Source: an uncultured Anaerotruncus sp.
GTDB lineage: Bacteria > Bacillota > Clostridia > Oscillospirales > CAG-272
DNA: 47,224 bases
Direction of reading: 5' to 3'
NCBI GenBank assembly: GCA_905210995.1
Contig: CAJLZE010000006.1
Coordinates: forward strand, 1 to 47,224
This document shows positions 32,273 to 40,607 of the stretch, piece by piece; within the stretch, counting starts at the first letter, position 1; each line of letters opens with the position of its first letter. The position numbers and the translations under genes are program-made. The notes beneath the pieces are model-generated. The model was not told where the DNA came from. It worked only from the letters and a program-made list of their open reading frames with translations, and made no database searches.

Positions 32273-32392
32273 GGTATAAAGACTTTTCTGCCGCGGCAGA
32301 TAAGTCTTGTCATTTAATACCGAGCCATGAAGATCGCTCTTCAGGGTGTTGTTGACTCGGTAACGCCCGGCGGCGTTGACTACTCCCTGTAT
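32270..32392 (-). promoter_or_regulatory. yybP-ykoY manganese riboswitch
   Basis: The minus-strand leader carries CAGGGAGTAG, an AACGCC/GGCGTT helix, then ACCGAG...CTCGGT enclosing TCAACA and a GAAGA-GCGA-TCTTC hairpin. TGACA, an AAGACTT/AAGTCTT helix and TATACCTCTG follow, closing P1 with CAGGG. The order and loop sequences follow the known yybP-ykoY aptamer of Lactococcus. This class senses Mn2+ and turns export genes on. The gene downstream is mntP. Confidence 0.93.
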
Positions 32393-32401
32393 CTTGACGT
32401 C

Positions 32402-32430
32402 ATTATAGCATATCTCGGTCGCAAAATCAA
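32402..32430 (-). promoter_or_regulatory. Promoter of the riboswitch-mntP operon
   Basis: TTGATT (32430-32425), a 17-base spacer and TATAAT (32407-32402); transcription would begin just before the aptamer. Confidence 0.85.
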
Positions 32431-32547
32431 GGGGTTGCAAAAAAAATTTAAAAAAATTCGTTTTTTGCGTGCATTCGACGCCGAAGTATGCTATAATATG
32501 GGTACAGTTATGTTTTTTCAGCAAATATAAGACTGCCGGTATGTGAA

Positions 32548-33045
32548 ATGAATAATGAATGCAACTATCGGACGGTATGTTTCACAGGGCACAGGCGATT
32601 TACGCCGGAGGAAGAGCAAAACGTGCAGGCGCGGCTCGACGCTGCGGTGCGCGACCTGATAGAAAACCGCGGCACCGTCACCTTCCGTACCGGAGGGGCA
32701 CTCGGCTTTGACACAATGGCGGCTTACACCGTTCTCGGCTACCGACTGCTTTATCCTCACGTGCGCCTCGAGCTTTACCTTCCGTGCCCCGATCAGACAC
32801 GCGGCTGGAAGCCGGGAGATGTGGAATCATACAATAACATAAAAGAGCACGCCGACCGCGTGTTCGTGGCAAGCCCTTATTATTTCTCCGGCTGTATGCA
32901 CGTTCGCAATCGGATGCTCGTGAACGGCTCAGACCTCTGCGTCGCCTACTGCCGCAAGCATGAAGGCGGTACCGCCTACACAATGGATTACGCGCGCAGG
33001 CAGTATGTGGAGGTAATGAACCTTTATGATACATTCAAAGTATAA
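32548..33045 (+). CDS. SLOG-family DUF1273 (YpsA-like) protein
   Basis: The 165-residue protein matches the DUF1273/YpsA branch of the SLOG superfamily of Rossmann-like nucleotide-binding proteins. It has the N-terminal CFTGHRRF, the TGGALGFDTMAA loop, LELYLPCPDQTRGW, and the later MLVNGSDLCVAYCRKHEGGT with the GT motif. YpsA affects cell division in some Firmicutes; the ligand is unsettled. The ribosome site is weak. A TATAAT lies at 32492-32497 but without a clear -35. mtlD follows 42 bases later. Confidence 0.85.
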   Translation: MNNECNYRTVCFTGHRRFTPEEEQNVQARLDAAVRDLIENRGTVTFRTGGALGFDTMAAYTVLGYRLLYPHVRLELYLPCPDQTRGWKPGDVESYNNIKEHADRVFVASPYYFSGCMHVRNRMLVNGSDLCVAYCRKHEGGTAYTMDYARRQYVEVMNLYDTFKV

Positions 33046-33087
33046 AAGACCGACGATATTTTTCTTTTACGAAAGGATAAAAACACA

Positions 33088-34314
33088 ATGAAAAAAGCTC
33101 TTATGTATGGCGCCGGCAACATCGGCAGAGGTTTTATCGGAAAAAGATTTTACCTTTCCGGCTATCACACCGTTTTTGTTGACGTAAACGCCGATATGGT
33201 CGAAAAGCTGCGCGCTGCGGGCAAGTACCCCATATACGTCACCAAGGGCACCGAGTATGTTCCCGAGTGGGTCGAAAACTGCACCGCAGTAAACGGCAGA
33301 GACGACAACGCCGTTATAGACGAGATCGCATCCTGCGATATCATGGCGACCGCTCTCGGCGTAAACGTGCTGCCGCACGTCGCTTCCCTCATTGCACGCG
33401 GCCTGCTCGCAAGACGCGAGCGCACCGGAAAGCCGCTCAATATTCTCATCTGCGAAAACCTTATCGGCTCGGACAAGTATCTGCGCGGTCTTGTAGAGCC
33501 CTTCATCTCCGAGGAGGCAAAGAGCTACTTCCTTGACGAGGTCGGCTTTGTGAGCGTGTCTGTCGGCATCACCGTTCCGCCCACACCCGAAAAGTTTTTG
33601 GCGGAGAATCCCCTTGCCGTATGCACCGACCTTTACCGCGAGCTGCCCGCAAACGCGCTCGGCTTCCGTCCCGTCGGCGCGCCCACGCCAGAGATCGACG
33701 GCATGGTCGTTTTCAGCCCCTTTGATTTCTTTATCGAGCGCAAGCTCCTGATCCACAACATGGGTCACGCGCTCATGGCATATCTCGGATATCTCAAAAA
33801 ATACAACTACATATATGAGGTCGCAGCCGACGGTGAGATCAAATACATCCTCACCCGCGCGCTCGTCGAATCCGCCCGCGCGCTTGCAAAGCGTCACGGT
33901 GCAAATCTTGACGACGTTATGACCTTTGTCGAAACGCTCATTCCCCGCCTTGACAACCCGCTGCTCGAGGACACGCTCTTCCGCGTCGGCAGAGATCCGA
34001 AGCGCAAGCTGGGAGCGGGCGACAGACTCGGCGGCGCGTATCTTATGGTGCGCGAGCAGGGCGGCATTCCCGCTCACATCGCGGTGGGCATTGCCGCGGG
34101 CTATCTCTTCGACTGCCCCGAGGATCCCATAGCCCTTGAGGTGTCCTCCTTTGCACGCAAGGAAGGACTTGCCGCGGCGCTTGAAAAGTACAGCGGCATC
34201 ACCGCTCCCGAGGATGTTGCTATGATAACCGAGTTCTACAATATGCTCGACCGCCGCGCTCCGTTTGCCGAGTTCGTCACCGTGCTCAACAAATACAAGA
34301 CCGGCATGAACTGA
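33088..34314 (+). CDS. mtlD: Mannitol-1-phosphate 5-dehydrogenase
   Basis: Oxidises mannitol 1-phosphate to fructose 6-phosphate with NAD, or the reverse. The 408-residue enzyme has MYGAGNIGRGFIGKRF for NAD binding, ICENLIGSDKYLR, and the catalytic ERKLLIHNMGHA (Lys, Asn, His) of the polyol-specific long-chain dehydrogenases. No mannitol PTS genes are adjacent, so it may serve redox balance or mannitol made or taken up elsewhere. The ATG follows GAAAGGA. Confidence 0.93.
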   Translation: MKKALMYGAGNIGRGFIGKRFYLSGYHTVFVDVNADMVEKLRAAGKYPIYVTKGTEYVPEWVENCTAVNGRDDNAVIDEIASCDIMATALGVNVLPHVASLIARGLLARRERTGKPLNILICENLIGSDKYLRGLVEPFISEEAKSYFLDEVGFVSVSVGITVPPTPEKFLAENPLAVCTDLYRELPANALGFRPVGAPTPEIDGMVVFSPFDFFIERKLLIHNMGHALMAYLGYLKKYNYIYEVAADGEIKYILTRALVESARALAKRHGANLDDVMTFVETLIPRLDNPLLEDTLFRVGRDPKRKLGAGDRLGGAYLMVREQGGIPAHIAVGIAAGYLFDCPEDPIALEVSSFARKEGLAAALEKYSGITAPEDVAMITEFYNMLDRRAPFAEFVTVLNKYKTGMN

Positions 34315-34339
34315 TACCGCCGACCGGTACCGCATACAG

Positions 34340-34372
34340 ATTCCCCTGCCGCGCTGTGCGCGGCAGGGGAAT
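34340..34372. terminator. Bidirectional terminator after mtlD
   Basis: ATTCCCCTGCCGCGC pairs over 15 bp with its complement around TGT, followed by TTAATTTTTAATATTTTT. It separates the convergent mtlD and MBL-fold genes. Confidence 0.88.
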
Positions 34373-34403
34373 AATCTTAATTTTTAATATTTTTATATAC
34401 CGC

Positions 34404-36224
34404 TCAATCCTTCGGCTCGTTCGCGGGCGGGAAGGTCTTCTCCGTCGGGTTATAAGGAAGCGTTATCGTTCTCTCCGAATGTCCCGCGAGGATTATCTCC
34501 ATCATCTTGGGCGAGGATATCAGATAGGCGTTCCATGTCTCGTTGCGCCTGCCGTGTCCGCCGTAATTGTAGTAATCCCACACTCCGAGCGGCCAGAAGG
34601 CGACCTTCATGTCTATAAGCTTATAAAGCTCGACAGATCCGCCGTGTGCACCGTGGTGCGCCACCTGAACGATGTCGGAGGCAAGAGACTTGCCGTAGCA
34701 CTTTACGAGCACATCGGTCATCGTAGAGCTCGAATCGCCGAGGAACATGATCTTTTGCCCCTCTGCGGTAAGCGAGAACACCGCGCTCGTCGTATTGCCG
34801 GTGTCGCAGTCGCGCGGCGCGACAAGCTCGATGGTCGAATAGTACTCTATCTCCGCGCCGCCGAAGCCGAACTTCTGCCCCGGATGCGCCTTTATTATTT
34901 TTGCGCCCGGGAACATTTTTGTGGCACTGTAAACACGGGACGGGTAGGTCTCGTCCATTTTGTCATACTGCTGCCTTGAGGGGAAGTTGAATATGAAGTT
35001 TTCGACCGTAAACACCTTGCGGTTGTCGGACGAATTTGCAAGTCGCGTGAAAAGCCCGATGTGATCGCCGTGCGCATGGGAGAATATCCATGCCGCCACC
35101 GTAATGTGTGCGGGATCGGCTGCGAGTTTCTTTATTGCGTTCATAAAAACGCTGAGATTCTTGTCATAGTTGTAGCCGCCGTCGATGATTATGAATCTGC
35201 CGTCGCGCAGACGTACTATGTAGAGCATACCGATCTGATATTCCGAGATGGGCTTTGAGGGGTCGTACTGATACTCGAGCCCCACCTGCGTCACGGTAAC
35301 GGGGCCCGCGGTGTCTTTCACATTTTCATCGACCGTGGGGAGCGCGGTCTTTGACAGAGGCTCGATTATGAGCCTCGTCTTGCTCTCATAAGCGGTATAA
35401 ACGGTGTTGAGGACATATTTTCCGTCCTCCGAGGTGTATGTTGCATAGAGGTTGTCGCCTATCTTGTTTTCGGCGTATTTCTTATAGCCTGACTTGACGA
35501 GCGGCGCGTCGTATGCGTTGTACTCGGCAGCGTTCGTGTTCTTTATAATGTACATACTGCACTCGTCGCCGCAGTCCCAAAGAGATTCGATCTTTCCCTT
35601 GGTCTCGTACAGCGGGAGGGACGCGAGCATGACACCGGTCGTGCCGCCGTAATCAAAGGGCGAGGGCAGGATTATCGTGCCTGCGGTGCGGTCGGCATAC
35701 TCATAGAACCTGTCGCACAGCCACTCGGCAGCGGCGGTATAGCCCGAGTCGTCGGAAGCGAGGACCAGCAGCTTGCGTCCCGACACAGCGACCGAGAAGG
35801 AATTGAAATTCGTAAACTCGGCTTTTGCGCCGGCGCTCTCGGGACGGTTGGTCTCGCCAACGAGTATTTCATATGCGTTCTCGTCAACGGTATCTCCGGG
35901 AAGAAGAAAATCATCGGAGATCTTGGGCTCGATGCCCGTTGCGGTCTTTATGCCGTTGCATATCGTCACCGCGGCCTTTTTGACGCCGTCGGTGCAGAGA
36001 TCGGGGCGCACGACCGCACACACGGCGCCGTTTTCGAGCACCTTGAAATCACCGCCCTCGGCAGCCGACGAGCCGCTGTCGGAGATCGGCGTCGTTACAT
36101 CCGGACTGCCGTCCGAGGGGGAGCAACCGAAAAGGATTATTGCCGCAACGCCGAGCACCATGAGTGCCGCGAGAACGAAGCAGACTATCCGGGTAAGATT
36201 CTTTTTTACGTTCTGACTTACCAT
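34404..36224 (-). CDS. Membrane-anchored MBL-fold hydrolase (ComEC/Rec2-like domain)
   Basis: The 606-residue protein starts with a signal anchor ending ILFGCSPSDG, a possible lipobox. About 290 residues without a recognised domain follow. The C-terminal metallo-beta-lactamase domain has YIVRLRDGRFIIIDGG, the metal motif FSHAHGDHIGLF (HxHxDH), MFLGDSSS and VAHHGAHGG. The layout resembles the detached ComEC/Rec2 hydrolase domain, which is nuclease-like, but here it would sit outside the membrane. The substrate is unknown. The ATG with GAAAGG upstream was preferred over two earlier ATGs. Confidence 0.85.
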   Translation of the reverse strand: MVSQNVKKNLTRIVCFVLAALMVLGVAAIILFGCSPSDGSPDVTTPISDSGSSAAEGGDFKVLENGAVCAVVRPDLCTDGVKKAAVTICNGIKTATGIEPKISDDFLLPGDTVDENAYEILVGETNRPESAGAKAEFTNFNSFSVAVSGRKLLVLASDDSGYTAAAEWLCDRFYEYADRTAGTIILPSPFDYGGTTGVMLASLPLYETKGKIESLWDCGDECSMYIIKNTNAAEYNAYDAPLVKSGYKKYAENKIGDNLYATYTSEDGKYVLNTVYTAYESKTRLIIEPLSKTALPTVDENVKDTAGPVTVTQVGLEYQYDPSKPISEYQIGMLYIVRLRDGRFIIIDGGYNYDKNLSVFMNAIKKLAADPAHITVAAWIFSHAHGDHIGLFTRLANSSDNRKVFTVENFIFNFPSRQQYDKMDETYPSRVYSATKMFPGAKIIKAHPGQKFGFGGAEIEYYSTIELVAPRDCDTGNTTSAVFSLTAEGQKIMFLGDSSSTMTDVLVKCYGKSLASDIVQVAHHGAHGGSVELYKLIDMKVAFWPLGVWDYYNYGGHGRRNETWNAYLISSPKMMEIILAGHSERTITLPYNPTEKTFPPANEPKD

Positions 36225-36360
36225 TATCAACATACCTTTCTTTCCGGGAACGGACAATGTACCGTTTGTTATTAATTATACCATCAATATCACCGGCAGT
36301 CAAGAAAAATCTCTCGGCAGCGTAAAGATGAGTTTTTATGCGGCACGGGATGAAATTTTG

Positions 36361-36389
36361 TTGATTCCCGGTAAAATATATGATATAAT
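36361..36389 (+). promoter_or_regulatory. Promoter of the VEAPAAN-repeat gene
   Basis: TTGATT (36361-36366), a 17-base spacer and TATAAT (36384-36389), 41 bases before the start. Confidence 0.82.
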
Positions 36390-36430
36390 AGACTGAAGAA
36401 CTCCACTTTACGCATGAAAGGAAACACAAA

Positions 36431-37210
36431 ATGTTTGGAAAAACTAAAAACACGCAAGCCAACGCGGCGACTCCGCCCGCGGCATATGCCTCGCGCGTAA
36501 CGAGCGCCAGAGCGAACATTGCCTTCATCATCGTGCTCACGGTCGTGAACATAATATTGTCGGCAACGGGCGGAAGTACATATTTTCTCTTCTCGGCAAG
36601 CGTGCCGTATCTGTTTACGGTACACTCGATCGCACTGACGGGACATCTGCCCGACGAGGTATACGCCGACCCCGAAAACGGTTGGGAGGGCTTTGAGTTC
36701 TATCCCGACACATTGCTCTGGTTCGCCATCGCGGTATCCGTCGTGATACTCGCGCTTTACGCGGTATGCTTCTTTGCCTCCAAAAAGCAGCGCGGCTGGC
36801 TTATCGTCGCCTCTGTCCTGTTCGGCATCGACACGTTGGCGCTCATCGCATACACGGTGCTGATCTCGGGTACGCCCGACATAATAGATATCGTGATCCA
36901 CATTTACATGATATTCACGCTGATATACGGTTCGGTTGCCGCGGCAAAGCTCAACCGTATGCCCGCAGTCGAGCCCGAGGTGGTCCCGGCAATGCCTGGA
37001 ACTCCCGCCGCAGCCGGCGAAGCGCCCGCAGTGACCGTTGAAGCACCTGCAGCAAATGTTGAAGCACCTGCGGCAAATGTTGAAGCACCTGCGGCAAATG
37101 TTGAAGCACCCGCAGCGGTGAACGCGGAAGTCCCCGCGCCCGCCGACGCGCAGCCCGCAGCCGAAGAGAACGCAGCTCCCGCGCAGGACAACGAAAAGAG
37201 CGCCGAATAA
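36431..37210 (+). CDS. Unknown membrane protein with VEAPAAN repeat tail
   Basis: I do not recognise this 259-residue protein. The first 175 residues contain four or five helices (for example ANIAFIIVLTVVNIILSA and LLWFAIAVSVVILALYAVCF). The C-terminal 75 residues are Ala/Pro/Glu-rich and include a seven-residue unit, VEAPAAN, repeated about three and a half times. No cleavage or sorting motif ends the protein. The ATG follows GAAAGGAAA. It is monocistronic with a good promoter and terminator. Confidence 0.8.
   Translation: MFGKTKNTQANAATPPAAYASRVTSARANIAFIIVLTVVNIILSATGGSTYFLFSASVPYLFTVHSIALTGHLPDEVYADPENGWEGFEFYPDTLLWFAIAVSVVILALYAVCFFASKKQRGWLIVASVLFGIDTLALIAYTVLISGTPDIIDIVIHIYMIFTLIYGSVAAAKLNRMPAVEPEVVPAMPGTPAAAGEAPAVTVEAPAANVEAPAANVEAPAANVEAPAAVNAEVPAPADAQPAAEENAAPAQDNEKSAE
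37037..37114 (+). repeat. 21-bp tandem coding repeat (VEAPAAN)
   Basis: The unit GTTGAAGCACCTGCAGCAAAT occurs three times nearly identically, plus a partial copy. It encodes in-frame seven-residue repeats, a likely site of length variation between strains. Confidence 0.9.
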
Positions 37211-37271
37211 CCGACCGGTGACACACCGCGCCCGGCAAGACCGGGCACGGCGGATAAGGTGATACAAAGTA

Positions 37272-37312
37272 CCGTGGCCGGACCCTTGCGGGTCCGACCA
37301 CGGGCATTTTTT
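37272..37312 (+). terminator. Intrinsic terminator
   Basis: CCGTGG-C-CGGACCC and GGGTCCG-A-CCACGG pair around TTGC with one mismatch, then GCATTTTTT. It lies between the convergent VEAPAAN-repeat gene and the cyclophilin gene. Confidence 0.9.
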
Positions 37313-37326
37313 ATTGTTTCTGCGGC

Positions 37327-37827
37327 TCAGACTCTTCTTATCGACTCGATGACCACGGGAGTGCGCGGCACGTCGGAGAAATATCCGTATCTGCCGGTCC
37401 TGACTTCCGCTATGCTGTCAAGCACGTCAAATCCGTCGGTGAGCATACCGAACGCGGCATACTGCGCGTCAAGGTGCGGTGCGTCCTTGTGCATGATAAA
37501 GAACTGCGACGACGCGGAATCCGGGTCTGAAGTGCGCGCCATCGAGAGAGTGCCGCGCGTGTGCTTTTGCGTGTTGTTCATCCAGCCGTTTGCGGCAAAT
37601 TCACCCTTTATCGGCGCTGCGCGGTGCTCTCCGAACTGCTCGTCATATCCGCCGCCCTGTATCATAAAGCCCTTTATGACGCGGTGGAAGATAAGACCGT
37701 CAAAAAATTTTTCGTCAACGAGCGAAAGGAAGTTTTCGACCGTCCGCGGCGCGTTTTTCGGGTAAAGCTCGGCGCGCATGGTGCCCATGTCGCGCACTTT
37801 GATCTCTATTACGGGATTTTCAGACAT
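37327..37827 (-). CDS. Cyclophilin-type peptidyl-prolyl isomerase
   Basis: Catalyses proline cis/trans isomerisation. The 166-residue cytoplasmic cyclophilin has APRTVENFLSLVDEKFFDGL, FHRVIKGFMIQGGG with the catalytic Arg, GTLSMARTSDPDSASSQFFI and a later FGMLTDGFDVLD. The ATG with GAGGTAC upstream is chosen; it overlaps the mrnC gene by eight bases, so the two are coupled. Confidence 0.94.
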   Translation of the reverse strand: MSENPVIEIKVRDMGTMRAELYPKNAPRTVENFLSLVDEKFFDGLIFHRVIKGFMIQGGGYDEQFGEHRAAPIKGEFAANGWMNNTQKHTRGTLSMARTSDPDSASSQFFIMHKDAPHLDAQYAAFGMLTDGFDVLDSIAEVRTGRYGYFSDVPRTPVVIESIRRV

Positions 37828-38245
37828 TTTGTACCTCACTGTCATTTTCATTATTTTCTTCGTATGCAATATCGAACAGCTCGCGCGCACGCGCTCTGCC
37901 CTCGTCGCCGCCGAGCCAGAGCCAACCGAAAAGCGCCTCCATGCCGGTTGCGCGGCGGTACTCGGCTGCGCTTGCCGAGCGCGGCGTGTTGGTGTGTCCG
38001 ACATTTCTGCCGCGGCGGTATACCGCAGCCTCGGCGTCGTTCATCACGGACGACAGTCGCTCCACAGCCTCGGACTGCGCCGTTGCTCGCACATATTTTG
38101 CCGCTGCGGTGTTGAGCCGTGCGGAATCGGGGATCCCCTTTTCGACAAGTAACTCGCGCGCGAGCACCTCTATCACGCTGTCGCCGAGATACGCCAGCGC
38201 CGCAGGGGTCATTTCATTTCTTTTTTCAGACAATTTCCGCTTCAC
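37820..38245 (-). CDS. mrnC: Mini-ribonuclease III
   Basis: MrnC trims 23S rRNA precursors in Firmicutes. It is an RNase III catalytic domain without the double-stranded-RNA-binding domain. The 141-residue protein has LAYLGDSVIEVLARE (the metal-binding Asp and Glu), a central RRGRNVGH, and YRRATGMEALFGWLWL. The likely GTG start overlaps the upstream stop (GTGA) and gives the usual distance to LAYLGD; an ATG 11 codons later is possible. Elsewhere mrnC commonly follows cysS; here it follows two SGNH hydrolase genes. Confidence 0.93.
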   Translation of the reverse strand: MKRKLSEKRNEMTPAALAYLGDSVIEVLARELLVEKGIPDSARLNTAAAKYVRATAQSEAVERLSSVMNDAEAAVYRRGRNVGHTNTPRSASAAEYRRATGMEALFGWLWLGGDEGRARARELFDIAYEENNENDSEVQNV

Positions 38246-39342
38246 GCCTCACAGTCGCGTAGAGCACGGCGTATCTCGCACTCAAGTCCCTCAGCCATCA
38301 GCGTAAAGCCAAGGTCGTTCGGGTGAACGCCGTCCATGGTGCATTCGTTTTCGAATTTTCCGAGGAAGAAGCTCTCGCCGTCAACATAATAAACATGGCG
38401 GTCGCCCGCATCGCGCGCGGCGCGGTATGTGTCGATAACAACGTCCTTGCGTTCCATCGCCCTTGAGCCGTTTGTTGCGACGTTCGGTCGCGTTACCATG
38501 ATTATCGGCATATCGGGGTGTGCCTCACGTATCTTTTTGTACGCGGGGAGATGAGTTTCGCCGAGATATTCGGGCGTAGGTGCATTGTGGTCGTAGTCGA
38601 GCACGAAAAGCCTCATATCCTGCGCGGCTATCCAGTCGATTATCGCGGGCTCGGCAAGCGCTTTGCCCGAAAAGCCGAGATTCACGACATTCATATCGAG
38701 ATAGCGGGAAAGGATATTCGTATAGACAAGTCCCGGGCGCGTTGCCGCCGTGCCGTGAACGATCGACGAGCCGTAGATCACGATTGGCTTATCGTCGGCA
38801 TACTTTCTGCCCTCTCCGAGAGCGGCATCCTCCTGAAGCCCGACGTAAAGCTCTGAAACCACCGAGTGGATCGGGAAATTTATCGTGAAATACCGCATTT
38901 TGCGGCTGCCGAAGCGGATTATCTGCTCATATCCGCCGTCCATATTGTATGGCGGCATAAATACGCGAATATATTTTGATTCGCCGCTCGGATAGTCCTC
39001 ATAAAGATCGAAGCCCGCGCTCATGGCAAGCGTCATATGCGAGTTTCTGCCGACGACGGGCATCACCGCCTTGATAAGGATATACTGCGAATCGGTGGAG
39101 AAGCGCACGCGTCCTCCGGCGCTCTCGCGGCAAAGCTTGGCGACGCCATCCGACGTTGCTGCCGCAACATCCTCGGGCAGGCGGCGGAATATCGGCTGCC
39201 CTGCGGGATCGTAGAAGTTGTAAAGTTCAAAAGGGGCGTGCCTTACGCTGTGGAAGCGTACATCCGTCTCGGGAAACGAGGTCTCTATGGCAAGGTTTTT
39301 ATCGACCTCGACGTACTTTTCTTTTTTGATCTCTTCTGTCAT
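38242..39342 (-). CDS. GxDLY-type SGNH hydrolase (second of a pair)
   Basis: The 366-residue protein has an N-terminal beta domain of about 175 residues with SAGFDLYEDYP (the GxDLY motif). A GDSL/SGNH esterase domain follows: IYGSSIVHG with the nucleophile Ser, NLGFSGKALAE with the Gly, DYDHNAPTPEY with the Asn, and CTMDGVHPNDLGF with the Asp-His pair. No signal peptide is visible. The family is thought to deacylate carbohydrates or lipids. The ATG follows AAGGAGG. It lies 12 bases behind a paralogue and overlaps mrnC by four bases. Confidence 0.9.
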   Translation of the reverse strand: MTEEIKKEKYVEVDKNLAIETSFPETDVRFHSVRHAPFELYNFYDPAGQPIFRRLPEDVAAATSDGVAKLCRESAGGRVRFSTDSQYILIKAVMPVVGRNSHMTLAMSAGFDLYEDYPSGESKYIRVFMPPYNMDGGYEQIIRFGSRKMRYFTINFPIHSVVSELYVGLQEDAALGEGRKYADDKPIVIYGSSIVHGTAATRPGLVYTNILSRYLDMNVVNLGFSGKALAEPAIIDWIAAQDMRLFVLDYDHNAPTPEYLGETHLPAYKKIREAHPDMPIIMVTRPNVATNGSRAMERKDVVIDTYRAARDAGDRHVYYVDGESFFLGKFENECTMDGVHPNDLGFTLMAEGLECEIRRALRDCEA

Positions 39343-39354
39343 GTTGCTGCCTCC

Positions 39355-40455
39355 TTATATGCCGTTGCGCATTGCGCGGCGCAGGATCCTGCCGATGGAA
39401 TCCGCCATCTTCATAAAACCGAGGTCGGTCGGATGCGCGGCATCAACGGTGCAGGCGTCGAGCTCGGCACCGCGGTATATGCCCTCTCCGTCTATGTACC
39501 AGACGTGCTTGTCGCCTTGTGCGCGGGCATAGCGGAAGGTATCCTCGACCACACGGCGTCGTTCTATCGAATCCTTTTCGGGGTGCGTCGTAAAATCGGG
39601 GCGCGAGAGCATGATATAGGGAATATCCGGGTTCTTTTCGCGGATCGTCGTGTAAAGGCGGCAGTGCGTCTCACGGAGATATTCGGGCGTGGGCGCGTTA
39701 TGGTCGTAATCGCTGACAAAGGCGCTCATGGGCAGCTCTGCCATATATGCGGAGATGGGAAGCTCCGCGCGGGCGTTGCCGGAAAAGCCGAGGTTGATGA
39801 AATCAACGTCAAGGCGGCGACTTATCACAGCCTGATACGCAAGGCCGGGACGCGAGGCGCAGGCGCCCTGCGTGATGGATGAGCCGTAATAGACGACGGG
39901 CAGGCGCGTGCCGGTGTATTTTGCACCGCCGCCGAGCGTCGAGCCGGCGTCGAGCCCGATCTCAAGCGACGAAACGGGTGAATAAAGCGGGAAGTTGAGC
40001 GTGAGCGAACGCTCGCGCGAGTCATCGAACTTGTGCGTAAGCTCAAAGCCGTCGGTGAAATCTACCGGAGGTCTGTACACGCATCCGAAGAAGGAGCCGA
40101 CCGGGGTATCGACATAAAGGTCAAACGACGCGGACCCCGTAAGAGCCATGTGGGGATATCTCGTCACATAGGGCATTTTTGCGCGCACGGCAATGCGGCG
40201 CGAATTCGTTGAAAAACGGACGCGCCCGCCCGCCGTGTGGCGCGCGTTGCGCTTAACGCCGTTGTTTGTCGCGGCGGCAACATCGTCGGGCATACGGCGG
40301 AAATCGCCCTCCGCCTGCGGCATATAAAGCCCGTAAATATCAAAGGGTGCGTTTTTTACGTTATACCACACCAGTCCGTCGGCATCGGGCTTGCCGACGA
40401 TCATATTCTTATCCACCTCGGCGGTCATCGCTGCGGGATTCGGTGTCTCACTCAT
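39355..40455 (-). CDS. GxDLY-type SGNH hydrolase (first of a pair)
   Basis: A paralogue of the next gene, with the same order of motifs: SASFDLYVDTP, YYGSSITQGACASRPGL, NLGFSGNARAE, DYDHNAPTPEY, and CTVDAAHPTDLGF with the catalytic Asp and His. The ATG at 40455 gives 366 residues, exactly the paralogue's length. An ATG four codons earlier directly abuts AAAGGA and is less likely to be used. A full consensus promoter precedes the gene, so it heads the SGNH-SGNH-mrnC-cyclophilin operon. Confidence 0.9.
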   Translation of the reverse strand: MSETPNPAAMTAEVDKNMIVGKPDADGLVWYNVKNAPFDIYGLYMPQAEGDFRRMPDDVAAATNNGVKRNARHTAGGRVRFSTNSRRIAVRAKMPYVTRYPHMALTGSASFDLYVDTPVGSFFGCVYRPPVDFTDGFELTHKFDDSRERSLTLNFPLYSPVSSLEIGLDAGSTLGGGAKYTGTRLPVVYYGSSITQGACASRPGLAYQAVISRRLDVDFINLGFSGNARAELPISAYMAELPMSAFVSDYDHNAPTPEYLRETHCRLYTTIREKNPDIPYIMLSRPDFTTHPEKDSIERRRVVEDTFRYARAQGDKHVWYIDGEGIYRGAELDACTVDAAHPTDLGFMKMADSIGRILRRAMRNGI

Positions 40456-40502
40456 TCGCTTGTCCATTCCTTTCTTTTGCCGGTGACATTAAGGCGATTT
40501 CT

Positions 40503-40531
40503 ATTATATCACAATGCGCCCGGTATGTCAA
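40503..40531 (-). promoter_or_regulatory. Promoter of the SGNH-mrnC operon
   Basis: Perfect TTGACA (40531-40526), a 17-base spacer and perfect TATAAT (40508-40503) on the minus strand. Confidence 0.9.
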
Positions 40532-40565
40532 ACAGTATACGGCTCAAAAAGCGAATAACAAGAAG

Positions 40566-40600
40566 GCGGCTGCCGAAAACTCAATGTTTTCGGCAGCCGC
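40566..40600. terminator. Terminator after the acyl-CoA synthetase gene
   Basis: GCGGCTGCCGAAAAC pairs over 15 bp with its complement around TCAAT. A six-T run flanks the plus-strand side; the minus-strand side has CTTCTTGTT. Confidence 0.8.
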
Positions 40601-40607
40601 TTTTTTA

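Noticed and set aside
33067..34335. A 422-codon minus-strand frame opposite mtlD
   Set aside because: MtlD motifs are clear on the plus strand; this frame is antisense noise.
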